A stretch of 6,400 nt of DNA, taken from positions 1 to 6,400 of the forward strand of contig JAITLH010000449.1 of the NCBI GenBank assembly GCA_031277995.1, given 5' to 3'. The stretch is from Deltaproteobacteria bacterium. Its GTDB lineage: Bacteria; Desulfobacterota; Desulfarculia; Adiutricales; Adiutricaceae. This document shows, piece after piece, positions 5,412 to 6,400 of this stretch (position 1 is its first letter; every line of letters starts with the position of its first letter). A model generated the notes under the pieces. It saw only the letters and a program-made list of their open reading frames with translations, searched no databases and was not told the origin of the DNA. A program made the position numbers and the translations under genes.

Positions 5412-6347
5412 ATGGGAAATGTCACCCTCCCGAAAATCATCGAAGGCTTGGAATCGGGCGATAGGAGGCTTTTGGCCAAAGCCATTTCGATAGTCGAAAA
5501 CCAGACCAAGGGTAGGGAGGAGTTACTCGAATACTCATATACCCATATGAAAAAAACCAAGTTGATTTTAGGGATCACCGGCGCCGGGGGATCGGGAAAG
5601 TCAACCCTGATTGACAAGATGATTAACGTTTTTCGAGCCGAGGGGCAAGCCGTGGGGGTTATCGCGGTTGACCCGAGTTCGCCCTATACGGGCGGGGCGG
5701 TTTTGGGCGACCGGGTTCGCATGGCCTCCCATAACACCGACGCGGGGGTTTTCATTCGCAGCCTAGGCAGCCGGGGGGCTTTTGGGGGCATCTCCCAGGG
5801 CACCAAGGACGTTTTGTATCTTTACAAATCTTTTGGTTTTGACGCGATACTCGTCGAGAGCTTGGGCGTGGGCCAAGCGGAAACGGAAATAACGAATTTC
5901 GTGGACATAACCGCGGTTTTGCTCGTCCCGGGTTACGGCGACGCCATCCAAATGGCCAAGGCCGGGATCCAAGAGATTGCCGATATTTTCATCATAAATA
6001 AATCGGACCGCCCGGAGGCCGAGTTATTGTACCAACAATTGCTGGCCACCTTTGACAGCCTGCCTCCGGACAAACAGCCCTTGGTGGTAAAAACCGTGGC
6101 CAGCGAAAACATTGGGATAACCGAGCTTTTTGGGGCCATAAAGACGGCCGAAAAACGCCAGGCGCCCAATAAAGACTTGAAGCTTAAAGCCCGGGTTGAA
6201 TGCGAAATCGCCTCCCGCGTTCGAAGTCATTTCGACTCAAAATTATCGGTCCAGGTCACGCGAATGATGATTCCGGTACTTAAAGGCGAGTTAACTCCCT
6301 TTCAAGCCGCCGACCAAATCAGTTCAAAAATTTCCATAAAAGAATAA
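5412..6347 (+). CDS. MeaB/ArgK-type G3E GTPase, mutase-associated chaperone
   Basis: This 311-residue protein belongs to the MeaB/MMAA/ArgK group of G3E P-loop GTPases. Known members gate cofactor delivery to methylmalonyl-CoA mutase and eject damaged cobalamin. Walker A is GAGGSGKS (57-64) within LGITGAGGSGKSTL. The base-binding motif NKSD is at 196-199. Family-specific stretches are VDPSSPYTGGAVLGDRVRM (86-104), SLGSRGAFGGIS (117-128) and VESLGVGQAE (148-157), the last holding the switch region that couples to the mutase. A helical C-terminal arm (~255-311), used for dimerisation in MeaB, is present, and length is near normal (about 310-330). ATG 5412 follows AGGGG (5401-5405) at 6 nt. The position after the split mutase genes and before a thiolase indicates it serves this particular mutase. 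The old ArgK name (arginine transport kinase) should not be used for function here. Cytosolic; no membrane segment. Confidence 0.95.
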   Translation: MGNVTLPKIIEGLESGDRRLLAKAISIVENQTKGREELLEYSYTHMKKTKLILGITGAGGSGKSTLIDKMINVFRAEGQAVGVIAVDPSSPYTGGAVLGDRVRMASHNTDAGVFIRSLGSRGAFGGISQGTKDVLYLYKSFGFDAILVESLGVGQAETEITNFVDITAVLLVPGYGDAIQMAKAGIQEIADIFIINKSDRPEAELLYQQLLATFDSLPPDKQPLVVKTVASENIGITELFGAIKTAEKRQAPNKDLKLKARVECEIASRVRSHFDSKLSVQVTRMMIPVLKGELTPFQAADQISSKISIKE

Positions 6348-6356
6348 GGAAACAAA

Positions 6357-6400
6357 ATGCGAGAAGTTTATATCGCGGCCGCCGCCAGAACACCCATCGG
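6357..6400 (+). CDS. Thiolase (acetyl-CoA C-acyltransferase family), N-terminus only
   Basis: Only the first 14 complete codons are in the window. MREVYIAAAARTPIG, completing the last glycine from its first two bases, is the hallmark N-terminus of thiolase-superfamily acetyl-CoA acetyltransferases and 3-ketoacyl-CoA thiolases. The start is 9 nt after the GTPase stop, with TAAGGA (6345-6350) overlapping that stop as ribosome-binding site, so the two genes are almost certainly co-transcribed. Thiolases cleave a 3-ketoacyl-CoA with CoA to acetyl-CoA, or run in reverse. The catalytic Cys and His lie beyond the edge, so substrate range and integrity cannot be judged. Confidence 0.85.
   Translation, partial: MREVYIAAAARTPI

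Overview
The window carries a vitamin B12-dependent acyl-CoA mutase locus on the + strand. In order it holds a stand-alone DUF169-family gene (648-1463), a long non-coding stretch (1464-3027), a mutase catalytic subunit (3028-4725), a 26-codon mini-ORF (4726-4806), the separate cobalamin-binding subunit (4811-5215), a MeaB/ArgK-type GTPase chaperone (5412-6347) and the first codons of a thiolase (6357 to the window edge). All confident genes point rightwards. Stop-start spacings in the 3028-6400 block are short (0, 4 and 9 nt), apart from a 196-nt repeat-rich gap before the GTPase, so the mutase-to-thiolase block is probably one operon.

Organism: bacterial, with Shine-Dalgarno sites and moderately GC-rich genes mixing GCC/GGC codons with TTT/TTG/AAA. 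Split mutase subunits, a MeaB chaperone, a thiolase and DUF169 are common in anaerobic Desulfobacterota-like bacteria and their relatives. That placement is an inference from gene content only. The low coding density and repeat-laden intergenic DNA (GGCC-rich palindromes, a 14-bp tandem repeat) would fit a genome with relaxed or eroding non-coding regions.

How the genes work together: the large subunit supplies the TIM barrel that binds the acyl-CoA, and the small subunit supplies base-off/His-on adenosylcobalamin through its DxHxxG motif. The GTPase would load and protect the cofactor, and the thiolase would cleave or condense a downstream 3-ketoacyl-CoA. The large subunit keeps the family scaffold (TRG-x-Y, RAAR, DEA, DPLGGSYYVE, GVN) but lacks most active-site residues of methylmalonyl-CoA mutase. 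Its substrate is therefore probably not methylmalonyl-CoA and may be undescribed.

The second notable point is the mini-ORF. It is a truncated tandem duplicate of the first 22 codons of the cobalamin-binding subunit gene, has its own ribosome-binding site and a start codon abutting the mutase stop. It includes a 27-nt block that is identical in both copies and encodes the cobalamin-ligand motif.

The left 640 nt alternate between AT-rich and GC-rich DNA. They hold one doubtful 65-codon ORF and a possible promoter for the DUF169 gene.
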